From the NCBI GenBank assembly GCA_030762935.1, contig CM060895.1, forward strand, positions 30,680,501 to 30,744,500: DNA of 64,000 bases, read 5' to 3'. The position numbers and the translations under genes are program-made. Below the pieces are notes generated by a model. It saw nothing but the letters and a program-made list of their open reading frames with translations, was not told the origin of the DNA and did not search any database. This DNA comes from Hymenopus coronatus (lineage: Eukaryota > Arthropoda > Insecta > Mantodea > Hymenopodidae). Shown here one piece after another: positions 45,000 to 55,600 of this stretch (positions are counted from its first letter, which is position 1; every line of letters starts with the position of its first letter).

Positions 45000-45704
45000 T
45001 AACTAGGTTAACCTCACCTCCAAATGCTTGCCATTGTGCCTGCATCTCAACCATGAAGAATTAAGCTTCTGTACAAAAGTTTTCTTTGAATGTAATATGA
45101 GAGACTGGTGCTTTTTACAATCACATAACATAAAACTATTTCATTGGTATGATGGTGAATAGTTAGCAGATTGCTCCCTGTACAACATAGTGGCCCAGCA
45201 AGTTAGTCTTACATGTACTTATGCAGAACAGTATCTCAGTCCACAGGAGAGTTTTTAAAGAAAATATATGAAGTAGTATTCTGGTTGCAGATTAGTTGGG
45301 GCTTTGCATGCTTTGTGTTTTTACTTTACCTCTTTGTAAACACTAAAATCCCAGCTAGTGATTAATTTGTTGCAGCAAATTACTGTTTCCATTCATAGGT
45401 CATTGGCCCTTCTTCTTAAATTATGTTTTCCTAAATCCTTATAGGTTTATATATTATTATGCATAAACCAATTAGGTACGTGATGCCACTTTTGAAACTA
45501 AAACCACAAAAGATGTAGAAATATTGATCTCTATTCCTTTAGAGAATTTAATCTAACTGTAATTAGCAGCAAAGCTGCAAAGTGCACTCTTAAAACCTCT
45601 ATAAGGGGTGATATTGATCAACTTTTATGCATGTTCGTACGTGAAATCCACACTTCACAGGAAAGTAATATGTTAATCCATATGAAAATAATTGATAATG
45701 ATAC
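45000..45704 (-). other. Esterase intron 5, right end
   Basis: AT-rich intron sequence up to the donor of exon 5. Nothing recognised. Confidence 0.45.
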
Positions 45705-45895
45705 CTTAAAATTCTCAATTTGTTGAACAATCTGCCAAGCTGGTCGGTGCCTCAGACATTTCACCATTTGCTTTGTTGACTGAGTTTCACAACCCAAAGC
45801 AGCTGCTAATTTTTTGGCTTTTTCAAGGCCATTTTCCATCAGTGTCCACGGGCATAATGCACTCCCACTAAGAGAATATCCTCTCTTAAACAATC
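45705..45895 (-). CDS. Carboxylesterase, exon 5
   Basis: 191 bases, acceptor TTTTTTTCCAG and donor AAG|GTATCA. Completes the split Gly and encodes GLFKRGYSLSGSALCPWTL, the strand and helix right after the nucleophile elbow (family: GLF..AI.QSGS....W). It continues with KKLAAALGCET and MVKCLRHRPAWQIVQQIENFK. The two Cys at GCET and KCLR fit the second conserved disulfide region of esterases. Joins exon 6 in phase 0. Confidence 0.95.
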
Positions 45896-46029
45896 CTGGA
45901 AAAAAAATTGTATCTGCCAGTGATTATATTTATTTAATCTAGTTTACTTTGGAAACCAGAAATTTTTAATAGTAAAAATAGATAACTATTTGCTATATGA
46001 TGTGTGTTAAAAAGTATCAAAACTTTATT

Positions 46030-47057
46030 TTTTCCCATGTAAACCAATGAAACGTTCAGGAGAATTCCTTCTATGGAACTATGGAGGGACATTCATATGC
46101 CATCTTGAATATTTTCCTGCTTGTAGAAAGCCGCAGTTTTTGGCAGTTGGTCTTCGAGTGAAGACATGTAATGAGCAGTTGTCAGATATTAGTTTTTGTA
46201 AACTGACAGAAAAACTTGAGAAGCAATATTGCTTCAAACTTTGCCAAAAGCTTGATGATATCCAAGTGGAAACTATTCGCAAGATTCATCGGGACAATGC
46301 TATGATCACCTTCAAAGATAAACCACTTAAAAGATGGACATACATCAGTGAACAGCAAACCATGTTCAAGTAGGACCTCAGCAAATGGGAATGACAATAT
46401 CATTGTGCAAGTGTAAACTTTAGTCTTGCAGTACTGTGGTATCACTGTCTGAGAACTTGTAAATGAGATAGGGGTAAGCATTGGAGCAGTACATTCAACT
46501 TTGACTGAGGATTTGGGCGTCAAAATGTTCCTAAAATTTGTACCGAAGCTACTAACAGTGGAGCAGAAGCAATGACATCTGGATATCACCCAGGAGACAT
46601 GCTGGACAATGCAAACAGTGAACACTATGATTATAAGCGATAAGACATGGATCTATAGGTACACCCAGTAAAGGATGCAGTCATCACAGTGACAACATGT
46701 CATCCCTGAAGCCAAAGAAAGCTGGCAGGTCCACATCAAAGCCAAGGTAATGTTGACCATTTTCTTTGATTCCTGTCATGTGATGCATCATGATTATGAA
46801 CCATAAGGCCAAACCATCAAGATCCCAGGAAGTCCTTCCACTTTTGTGATGCTGTTTGGTGCAAGCAACTGGATATGTGAGTTGCAAAAACTTGGCAACT
46901 CTTACCATAATAATGCACCTGCCCATTCTGGACATTTGGTTTAGGATTTCATGCCAAACAACACTCCTGTGGTTTGTCAAGCTCCCTACTCACCGGATAT
47001 GGTTCCGTGTGACTTTTGTTTATTTCCCAAGCTCAAAATGTTGCTTAAAATGGAAAT
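46030..47057 (+). pseudogene. Mariner transposase relic, plus strand
   Basis: Pieces in changing frames and the right order: SNIASNFAKSL..SKWKL-like start, VSIGAVHSTLTEDLGVK (helix-turn-helix), FVPKLLTVEQKQ, SDKTWIYRYT (first catalytic Asp motif, D-E-T-W changed to D-K-T-W), SSQ..QHVIPEAKESWQ, VMLTIFFDSCHVMHHDYEP, YHNNAPAHSGHLV (second motif, HHDNAPAH with Asp changed) and APYSPDMVPCDFCLFPKLK. Many stops and two altered catalytic positions make it dead. The 3' part ends at 47057, where an S1 SINE begins. In esterase intron 4, opposite strand to the esterase. Confidence 0.88.
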
Positions 47058-47320
47058 GGAGTTTTATTTATGGATGCTCTTTAATAACTGCAGTTCTCAG
47101 CACCCCATTCTAAATTGGGCATGAAAGACCGAGTAATTTTGTTCAGAGACCTCTTTATCAGGCTTGAGGTTCTTTTATATGCGATAAATGTTTACTTCCC
47201 TTCCAAAGGAAGCCTTGCTAAGGTTATCTATGGCCTCTGCTGGGTTTGAACCTTCGATCTTGGCCCACTTTGAATCAAAAGAAGACATTGTGCAGAGTGA
47301 GATGGCCCAGCAGCTCTCCA
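47058..47320 (-). mobile_element. tRNA-derived SINE, family S1
   Basis: Matches the S1 copy at 49568: GTTTTATTTATGGATGCTCT, CTCTTTATCAGGCTTGAGGT and CAAAGGAAGCCTTGCTAAGG. The tRNA-like head on the minus strand has GATCGAAGGTTCAAACCC. It abuts the mariner relic, so it probably inserted into or beside it. Confidence 0.8.
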
Positions 47321-48139
47321 TTTGAAAAACTGTGTTCTAGAAGTGATTCCATCAGTGACAGGAATGTAGGTGTTGCATCATCAAGGAGACTACTTTGAAG
47401 GGTTAGTTTAGGACCTCCAAATCAAGAACTGTATTTTTGCTAACCATATGGTTTGATACTTGTTGAACCGCTTTGTATTAATTCAGGGGGCCTATGAAAA
47501 ACCTACTGCAAAGAGAATCATATTTCAGTTACTAGTGCATTTACCCTATATTATTCGGCACACAGAGAAATTTGAAGAATTTTGTTCACAAGTTAGTTGC
47601 CTTTGGTACATCAGATCACCACCTATGATGCCATATATACTAAGAACAGGCATTAATTAGTATTAAAAGAATTGGAAAAGTGCCTTTAATGCAAATATAT
47701 TGGGAATGCATCCAACAAAAGGATTTTGAGTTTTCTATATCAGATTTGTAGATAGTAGATTATTTTCTGAGATATGGTTTCATCGTTTTGACTATTTTCT
47801 CCTGGAAAACCTATAAATGCATTTTGAGTCAATAAACAAAACAGTTCCGTTCAGATATTTTATTAAACCATTTTTTATTGTTTTTGATGATTCAAAATGT
47901 AACAGTTAAGAGAAAGGGTTTACTGTTTTCCTACATGCATTCTTAAATAAACTCTGGGAATGTTGCCAACTTGCCATGAGTATAGTCAAATGTTGTAAAC
48001 TACACTTAATATTTATTTGCATTCAAAATTAGTTAAAACTATAAGATACTGCAGATATATAAAAATAAATGTAAACCTACTACAAGGAAAGGGAATATAC
48101 TATTTGCTAGGATTTTGATGTTATTACTCAGAAATATAT
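47321..48139 (-). other. Esterase intron 4, nothing recognised
   Basis: AT-rich; the frame at 47460-47660 has no homology that I recognise and no splice context. Confidence 0.4.
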
Positions 48140-48140
48140 G

Positions 48141-49398
48141 AGGGGCGTTCAATAAGTCCTTAGAAAAGATAGAAAAACAAATTATTTTTGGTAGATAATT
48201 TTTTTTTCCCAGCATAATCTTTTAACCCAACACACTTCCCAGCATTTCTCCAACTGTTTTAAGCCTTCCAAAAAGTAGGATTTAGGAAGGGCCTCAAAAT
48301 AGGCACCTGTTTGGGAGAAGATCTCTTCGTTAGACATGAATCGTTTTCTGCCAAAGTTTGTGTTTTTCAAGTTTGTGAATAAAAAAAGTCACTGGAGGCC
48401 AAATCTGCTGAATATGGTGGATGTTGTAGTAATTCGAACCTTAATTCTACAATTTTTGCCATCAAAACTATGCAGCGATGCACCGTTGCACTGTCTTGAT
48501 GTAAGAGTATCTTTTTCTTTGCCAGATGTGAAGTTTTTTCTTGGTCTCTCCATTCAACCGTTGCAATGCCGATGTATGATAACCTTCATTTATCGTTTTT
48601 CCTTTCTGCAAGTAATCAACGTAAATGATTCTGCATGCATCCCAAAAAACCAGGTCATCACCTTGTCTGCAGATTTCACCACCTTTGCCTTATTCCGAGC
48701 TGGTTTGCCTTTAAAAACCCACTGTCTCGACTGCAATTTTGTCTCTGAAGTGTAGTAGTGTATCCATGTTTCATCCACAATTATGTATCGATGCAGAAAC
48801 TTGCCAGGATTGCAACAGAAAAGTGCCAGTCCAGCATCCAAATCGATCACACAATTGAATTTATTCTCCATTGAGAGCAAACGCAGCCCTCATCTTGCCG
48901 AAACCTTGTCAGACCTAATTTGCTATGCAAAATTGGGAACACTGTACCTTGTGATATGCCTGTGGCCTCTACTATTTTGCAAAATTTGATTCGTTGATCA
49001 CTCAAAACTGTATCCTGAATTTTATCAATAATTTCAGAGGAAGTCACTATTTGTGGAAGTATGGCCATACCTAAATTCATTTATCCAATTGTAAATTGTT
49101 GCAAACATATGAGTAGTTGTACCATGAACTTCATCCAACTCTGCTTTTAACTCTTTCGATGTTAAGCCTTGTAAATAGAAGTGTTTAATCACCGCACAAA
49201 ACTTTTTTTTTTTGTTCCATCTTTCTAAATAAGCACAAGATTGTTAATTCAGTCTTCTATGGCAACGAAACTACATGATGGATGTAGCTGAAACTTTAAC
49301 TGTTTTCTAGTAAGAGATGATGGTTACTAAATCCAAACTTTTTTTGATGCTACTAGTATAATTTCATGGATTTTCTAAGGATTTATTGAGCACCCCTA
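48141..49398 (-). mobile_element. Full-length mariner element with inverted termini
   Basis: The left end reads GGGGCGTTCAATAAGTCCTT and the right end, read inward, GGGGTGCTCAATAAATCCTT. Together they form about 28-bp inverted repeats with four mismatches. The length, 1.26 kb, is the usual size of an intact mariner. It carries one transposase gene on the minus strand, decayed. A TA target duplication is not clear because the flanks have diverged. It lies in esterase intron 4, in the same orientation as the esterase. Confidence 0.88.
48182..49250 (-). pseudogene. Mariner transposase, frameshifted
   Basis: Read on the minus strand: KIQDTVLSDQRIKFCKIVEA and TGISQGTVFPILHSKLGL (helix-turn-helix), a frameshift, then FLHRYIIVDETWIHYYTSET (catalytic Asp), QWVFKGKPARNKAKVVKSADK, a shifted stretch with LLHQDSATVH (second catalytic Asp kept, Asn-Ala-Pro changed) and HPPYSADLASSD. 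The C-terminus is NEEIFSQTGAYFEALPKSY. Three or more frameshifts. The spacing of the second and third acidic motifs fits DD34D mariners. Confidence 0.88.
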
Positions 49399-49553
49399 GT
49401 AATTGTGATGACAGTAGTGCTTGTAATACTTTAATGTCTCATTCGGTTAAACTTATATACAGAATTAATCCGCTCCCATTATAATAGCTGAAATTGTACC
49501 ATTAATTCTGTTATAATTCCTGAGTTTGGCTATGTGTCAGTTGTGATAAAATT

Positions 49554-49879
49554 TGCCAGGTGTGACAAAAATAAAATTAAGTTTTTATTTATGGACGCTC
49601 TTTAACTGCTGTGGTTCTCAGCATCCCATTCTATATTGGACATGATAGACCACTTAATTTAGCTCAAAGACTTCTCTATCAGGCTTGAGGTGCTTTTACG
49701 TGCCATAAACTTATGACACGGGACCATTGGCATTACTTATGTTTTGAAGGAAGCCATGCTAAGGATTTTTATGCCTGAAAAAATCCATTGACCTCTGCCA
49801 GGTTTGAACCCATGACTTTTGGTATATGAAGTTAGCATGGTAACCATTACATCATGGAGGGTGACTGCCAGGTGTGACA
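49554..49879 (-). mobile_element. tRNA-derived SINE, family S1, with 14-bp target duplication
   Basis: The 14-mer TGCCAGGTGTGACA occurs exactly at 49554-49567 and 49866-49879. The 298-bp insert has an A/T-rich 3' end at the left and a tRNA-like head at the right on the minus strand (ATGATGTAATGGTTACC as A-box region, ATGGGTTCAAACCTGGC as B box). The best-preserved S1 copy and a definition of the family's ends. Confidence 0.93.
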
Positions 49880-50684
49880 GTTAATGATGTAATATGAGGA
49901 ACGAAGAACTCTTTGGTAATAGGTTGGATCCTTTAAGTTGATTAAATGAAATTTTCAGTTTGTGTTTGCTACCCTTCAAAAATTATTCACCACTGCATAT
50001 GTTTCTTTAATGTTGCTTTGATAATTACTGGCTAAGTTACACTTCTGTCAATGATGGAGTATTTAATAACTCCCGTGTGCTGACAAGGGAAATTGCCACA
50101 TTGAAGTTACAGATTGAGCAGCAATGTTTATAGTCTAACTGCATAAAAAATTATAATTAAGGTAACAGCTGACTATAGGTTTGCCTCTGCTCAATGATCA
50201 GTTGCCTGGTGATATGCCAGCCACTGATAATGAGCTTTGCCCACACTGAGATTTTGCACAAGACTGCAAAAAAAACAAGAGTTCTTTAGTGAAGAGAATA
50301 TTAGGTGCAGATATGTTTCGGTTTCTTATTAGCGATAGGTGCTTCCAAGAAACAAAGAGAGAGAGAAAGAAAGAAGAAAAGAACTCAAGAAATAAACTTT
50401 GCTCATTTTCTTAAGTTCCCTCATTTAATAATATTTTAATCACTGATATATCCAAGGAATTAAATATTAGTAAATATTTCTAATTTTAAATACTTTTTTT
50501 TTCTTGCCACCAATAGGAGAAAAAGTTGAGACATGGATATTTTTATTTTTGATCTACTTTTACCAAAAATGTTCAGCTGCATCTGTTACAGCTGAGTAAT
50601 AATGTCCAGTTATGAACCATTTGGTGTAGCAGTAGGTCTGAGCTGCCCCATACTTCATAGGACAACTCACAATATTTCAATAGC
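49880..50684 (-). other. Esterase intron 4, nothing recognised
   Basis: AT-rich intronic sequence with a GA-rich stretch near 50360-50385. No gene seen. Confidence 0.4.
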
Positions 50685-50935
50685 CTGCCTGGGTAGTGTG
50701 GTGGTAGCGTGTCTGCCTCATATTCAACAGGTTGTGAGTTCGAATCTCACTTAAGGTAAGTTACCCAGATAAGGTTTTTTTCGAGGCTTTCCCTTGTCCT
50801 AAGAAGACAAATGTCGAGTAACTTTAAGCTCCATGAACCCCGAGATCATTTGAGCATCATTTCATCAATTGCATTCATCGTCCAATATGACCAACCAGGT
50901 TATAGGATGTTAAGCTACAAAAAAAAAATATATAT
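50685..50935 (+). mobile_element. tRNA-derived SINE with conserved body
   Basis: Plus-strand head GCCTGGGTAGTGTGGTGGTA (A box) and GTTGTGAGTTCGAATCTCAC (B box) at tRNA spacing. The body includes AAGGTTTTTTTCGAGGCTTT, a block seen in many arthropod SINEs, and it ends in A10 and TATATATA near 50930. The head folds as a tRNA-like cloverleaf in outline, but the flanking body and tail mark it as a SINE, not a tRNA gene. Confidence 0.82.
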
Positions 50936-51296
50936 ATTTCTATACACCAGCAATTCCCTGGCAGCCTTTTCCTTCCTTTTAACTGCAGGAAGATTACACA
51001 GCTCCTTCATGTTATGTCTTAGGATAGTATAACTTTGGTATTAATATTTATTATGTGGTATGCATTTCCCTAGGCTGCTCATTTTGCAGTATTCCTTATC
51101 ATATTTATAATTCTGATATAATTTCCTTGTTGATTACCCCTATTGTCAACCTATGAATCCAGCTTCAAATATTGTCTTAAGCAACAGCTTAAAGATATCT
51201 ACCACTTTGTTTTGATCAATTTTACTGTGGGTTGTGTACATCATAAATGCTCAATTCATGCTTCCTTTCATTAAGATAATAGCAGCACAGACTTAC
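50936..51296 (-). other. Esterase intron 4, right end
   Basis: Intron sequence up to the donor of exon 4. Nothing else seen. Confidence 0.45.
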
Positions 51297-51482
51297 CTTT
51301 GGACATAGGTGAAAGGAAATGATAATGAACGCTTGCTCCACCGGCTGAATTTCCAGTTAGTGTCACACTGTCTGGATTTCCTCCAAATGCTGCAATATTA
51401 TCTTGGATCCATTGCAAAGCTAGGGACTGATCTTTTAAGCCCATATTTCCAGGAACTACATCATCCTCAGTGCTTAGAAATC
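51297..51482 (-). CDS. Carboxylesterase, exon 4 (nucleophile Ser)
   Basis: 186 bases, acceptor GGATTCACAG and donor AAG|GTAAGT, phase 1 both sides. Encodes FLSTEDDVVPGNMGLKDQ (family: GFLS..D...PGN.GL.DQ), LALQWIQDNIAAFGGNP, then VTLTGNSAGGASVHYHFLSP. The nucleophile elbow G-x-S-x-G is GNSAG with Ser at residue 181 of the visible protein. Most carboxylesterases have Glu at the second position (GESAG); here it is Asn. Serine, small residues and following GGASV are intact, so an active hydrolase is expected. Confidence 0.97.
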
Positions 51483-53640
51483 CTGTGAATCCGGTGTCAA
51501 ACAGAAGACAGTGTATTGTAAGTTTAATTAAAATTTGAAAAACTTGCTGTGCCTCAGAGTTTCCATGGTGAAATACCCAAATTTACATTAATTTTTATTA
51601 TCTGAATCATACATCCCGGTAAACCTCCCAGGGAGGTTTCAGTTACTTTGCAATTAATGGGGGATGTTGCAAAATGTTTAATTTTTGGACTTCTAGAATC
51701 AAATATGGCATTGAATTTTTCAAAGGTTATTCAATTTCCATCCTTAACCTATACACACTCAGTATGAAAGTATAGTTTTCAGTTTTATTTTGTTAAGTAA
51801 TGAAACTTGAACTGAATATGTTAATTTTACATGTAACTTTCCGACAAAATAGAAAACGCTGGCAGTTTTATTTGTTGTATATTACAAAATACAGAGCCAT
51901 CATTTAGACATGAGTAGTCTAAGGTGGAATCGGATATTCATAGATTCTTAAATCCAAGCACCTTTTTCATGTAGATTGCAACATACTTTGTTCATGGAAA
52001 TGTTGCAAAAAATGTCTTTGTTCACATTTTTCACACCTATTAGGAAATTTGCATTAATATTCATTAATTCTTCATGACTATGTATTAAACCATGTTTTGT
52101 GTAAAAAATTCAGCATGGTTCAATAGAGTTGTCGTTAATATTATCCAACACACTAATGCAGAAATTAACTCTACTCTAATTATTGCAATGATTGCAATTC
52201 TGAACTGTAGTTTTAATTTTAAATGTTAATGGTATTCCAAGCAGAGGTTTGCAAAATTTCTGACTTCTGTGCAAGTTTTTCACAGTTTTATTTAGACTTT
52301 GAGCTAACTTTACTGTCATTTCGTCAGATTTTCTTATATTAGAACTCTGCTATTTAATTTCAGTTTATCAAGAATAGATCCTATTTGCTTAAGCCTATTC
52401 AAGTTTGTAAATGGTTTTTCTGTGAAATACATGAACAGTAGGGAATCTCTATGAATTGCTATCTCATTTCTCTAGAAAAGCTTTCTGTCACATAGGAATC
52501 ATACATGAAGATTCTGTGTACTAATAATCAGACTTTTGCCATTATAACACGTTGAAATAAGTGATCTCAATGTATAAAGCTCTACTGTACAGACTTTGCA
52601 TCAGCTGATTAGCAAGCCCATAGAGAGGAGGGAAAGTGGAGGGGGAACAGAAGCAATAAAAACAATGCAGGGCAAGTAATTATCCACAATATGGCCATGT
52701 GTCCCAACAAAGGCTGGGTATAATTTTATTAAAGTCATGCAACTGAAATTTTTTATGCTTTTACATCTGCAGAATAGAAACAGCAGAGTTAACACCATTA
52801 GGAGTTCATGTTTCACTGTAAAATCTCAACTACAGCAGCTATAGTTGAGCATTCATCTGCAGTATGTAAACCAATAGCAAGCATCTCCTGTAAGCAGTGA
52901 CTAATCTTAATCATCCCCTCTGAGAGAGTTTGGTTTTTTTGTTCTATATGCTCTAAGCATGTCATTAAGAAGCCAAGTTACAAAGCCATGTTAATGTTTT
53001 ACCATTGTGTGCTTATAGTGCTTATCATAGCACTAAGAAATTAGTACTCTTTAGAATGCATAGTTTTTATACAGAACTGCTGTGTGGAAACAAACTCTTG
53101 CAGAGAAATGAGATTGTGATTTATAGATAATTTCCTGGTATCCCTGCAGCTCATGTGTATGTGTAGATATTTCAGCAAATGATGTCTGTTCTCAATAAAT
53201 ATCAAATGCCAGTATAAGAGAAATTATTGCACTTTCAAAGAAGTAGAGTTTAAAATTTACCAACAAGCTTAACTAAATTTTTAGATTTGTTTGGAATTTT
53301 ATTTAATTGACTCTAAATTTTGTAACAAATGTAGGTGGTTATTGCAGTTTTGCAGAAATCTACTCTTGACTTAAAGCAAGTATTTATATTTGTATATTTC
53401 TACTAACAGATGTATACATGGTTTTAGGAATGAATCTTGGTTTACTAATTATAAACCATTTGTTAACTGTAACAAGTTATTTTTCAAAATATTTTATCTG
53501 AAACATCAGCTCCTTATATGTAGTGACTGGACAAAAAAATAAAGTTTAGGAGAAAGTTCATATAAATAGGAGGCATTTTAATTTTGTGCATTTATAATGC
53601 ATTGATAATATTATTTAATTTAATTTTGCTATATGAAAAT
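51483..53640 (-). other. Esterase intron 3, left part
   Basis: AT-rich. No named repeat or gene recognised; the minus-strand frame at 52601-52816 lacks splice or homology support. Confidence 0.45.
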
Positions 53641-53649
53641 GAAATAAAC

Positions 53650-53910
53650 TGAATTTTATTTGTGGAGCTCTTTAATTGTTGTGGGCATGAAAGACTGCAT
53701 TAATTTTGCTCAGAGGCCTCTTTATCAGCTTGAGGTTCTTTTATGTCTCATAAATCTATGATTCGGGATTGCGGGATTTACTTTACTTCTGAAGGAAGCC
53801 TTGCAAAGGATTTTTACTCTTGAAATAATCCATCGCCCTCTTCCGGGTTTGAACCTGCAACCTTGAGAACCAGAGGCTAGCATGTTACCCCAAGATCAAG
53901 GAGGATGACT
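53650..53910 (-). mobile_element. tRNA-derived SINE, family S1
   Basis: Same body (GAATTTTATTTGTGGAGCTC, CTCTTTATCAGCTTGAGGTT, GGAAGCCTTGCAAAGGAT) and minus-strand B box (GCAGGTTCAAACCCGGAAG) as the copies at 47058 and 49568. More diverged; no target duplication was found. Confidence 0.8.
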
Positions 53911-54434
53911 CGTTATTTGAAACTATTCATTTAGAAATCCTGCAAATTTAGATGTAATCTAACCTTATCAATTGTGTCGTTATTATATCAATTACATTCA
54001 AATTTGAAACATTAATAATTGTTATTCAGGATTTGACGCATAAAGCGTTATCTTCTTAGTGGGTGTGATGGTTTGCCTTTAAATATGGTAAGCTTTTAAA
54101 GGCTCTACATAATAACTATGCTGAATTGTACTCATTTAAAATGTGTTTAAATTATTATATATAATATTTCAACTTTGTATACGCAGTTATTTGACAAAAA
54201 ATGACTTATTAGGTTGCTGTTCTAACAATGAATGATTTCAACAAAATTGAAGCTACCTTGAGACTATCTACAAACTTAAACATAAAATTTCAGTTCTGCT
54301 AGTGAACTGGTTGAGTTGCTTCATGTATAAGAACAGACAGCAATAAAGTACTAAAATGCAGCATACAGAAAATATTTTGTTAGTCTATTGTGCTTTGAAA
54401 TATAAATATTGGCGTAAATTGCTGTGGTTCTTAC

Positions 54435-54585
54435 CAAGTGGGCCAACACGATAGTTGAATGTCACATATATGACATTTCTGTCCATGATAAACTTTGGTC
54501 CATAAATATCGCTCCGCCCATACATAAATGCACCTCCATGAATGTAGACTACTACATCTAGAAGGGTTTCCTTGTTTGTTGGTAA
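54435..54585 (-). CDS. Carboxylesterase, exon 3 (oxyanion hole)
   Basis: 151 bases, acceptor GATTTTTGTCAG and donor GGTAAG. Encodes LPTNKETLLDVVVYIHGGAF, then MYGRSDIYGPKFIMD and VIYVTFNYRVGPLG. The HGGAF motif (His-Gly-Gly at residues 101-103) forms the oxyanion hole, and NYRVGPLGF is the conserved strand after it. Phase 0 in, phase 1 out. Followed by a 2.9-kb intron to exon 4. Confidence 0.97.
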
Positions 54586-54892
54586 CTGACAAAAATCATA
54601 CATAAACAGTTTAATTGGTCACAATAATATTAAAAGTATATGTACTGAAAATTATCAGTGTGAGGATAGGAAGAGATATGTCAGGAGGAGGTATATGAGA
54701 AAGATGCTGCTTACTGAAGAATTGTTTCCAGAACAAAGGAGGACTGATAAAGTGCACAATAATGGCACAAGACTATGCAATTGACACCTGTGAATATATT
54801 GGATATTTTCTTCTTTGAATGCTGTTAAATGTAACATATATGCAGTAATTTAAAATATACTCTATTTTAATCTTTGCGCTACTGCTCTTGAC

Positions 54893-55600
54893 CATGAAAT
54901 TTGGCATCAATATCGGTAGCACATCTTGAGTTGTGCATGTGCTAAGCAGCTTTTGCGCATGCGTGACTGGTATGATGTAATTGGCTTATGGGCCAAATGC
55001 ACATGGTGTGCACACTGGAAAGTGGTAGCTCACTGTGATGGATCATGCTCGATAGAGGGCATTAATGTTAATGCTTCTTAGTACTACACTTGTTAATATA
55101 ATAGCTGTAATAGTGTGTTAATCCTGCCATTTTTAGACTTTGGCGAAGGTAAAGATACATCTGCGCGTAACTGCATATTTCAGACTATCCATATTTTTAA
55201 CTGCAATTTAATTTCCACATACTTCATTCTTGCCTTAGAATGCTATACTCTATGATGTATGCAACAAACATCCATAAAACTAGCCTTTCTTTCGTGAGAC
55301 AACTTATGCATAGGTATCGTCATCATTATCTTTGTGTTCTTGTTGGTACCGGCTGCAGTTGTATCAACTTGTTTGTAATCATAACTATTATGGAGCAGAT
55401 GCTGCTAAATGTTATACATACATGGCAATTTAAATATACATCATTTAAATCTACCATGCTACTATATTCAGCTTGATGAAATATGGCATTAATATCGGTA
55501 GCTCATCTTGAGTTGTGCATGTGTTAAGTAGCTTTTGTGCATATACGACTGGTATGATGTAATTGCCTTATGGGCCATATACACATGGTGCATGCACACA
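54893..55600. repeat. Direct repeat pair of about 125 bp, 580 bp apart
   Basis: 54893-55016 and 55474-55598 share GGCAT.AATATCGGTAGC, CATCTTGAGTTGTGCATGTG and GACTGGTATGATGTAATTG at about 85 percent identity. They enclose 457 bases without recognisable coding sequence. They could be the long terminal repeats of a very small element or a segmental duplication. No TG...CA ends or primer-binding site were found. Confidence 0.75.

Noticed and set aside
46182..46625. A 147-codon minus-strand open frame
   Set aside because: Antisense to the plus-strand mariner relic, whose motifs occur in the right order on the other strand.
48336..48755. A 139-codon plus-strand open frame
   Set aside because: Antisense to the minus-strand mariner transposase at 48182-49250.
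50685..50760. Possible functional tRNA gene
   Set aside because: A and B boxes are present, but a SINE body and A-rich tail follow directly.
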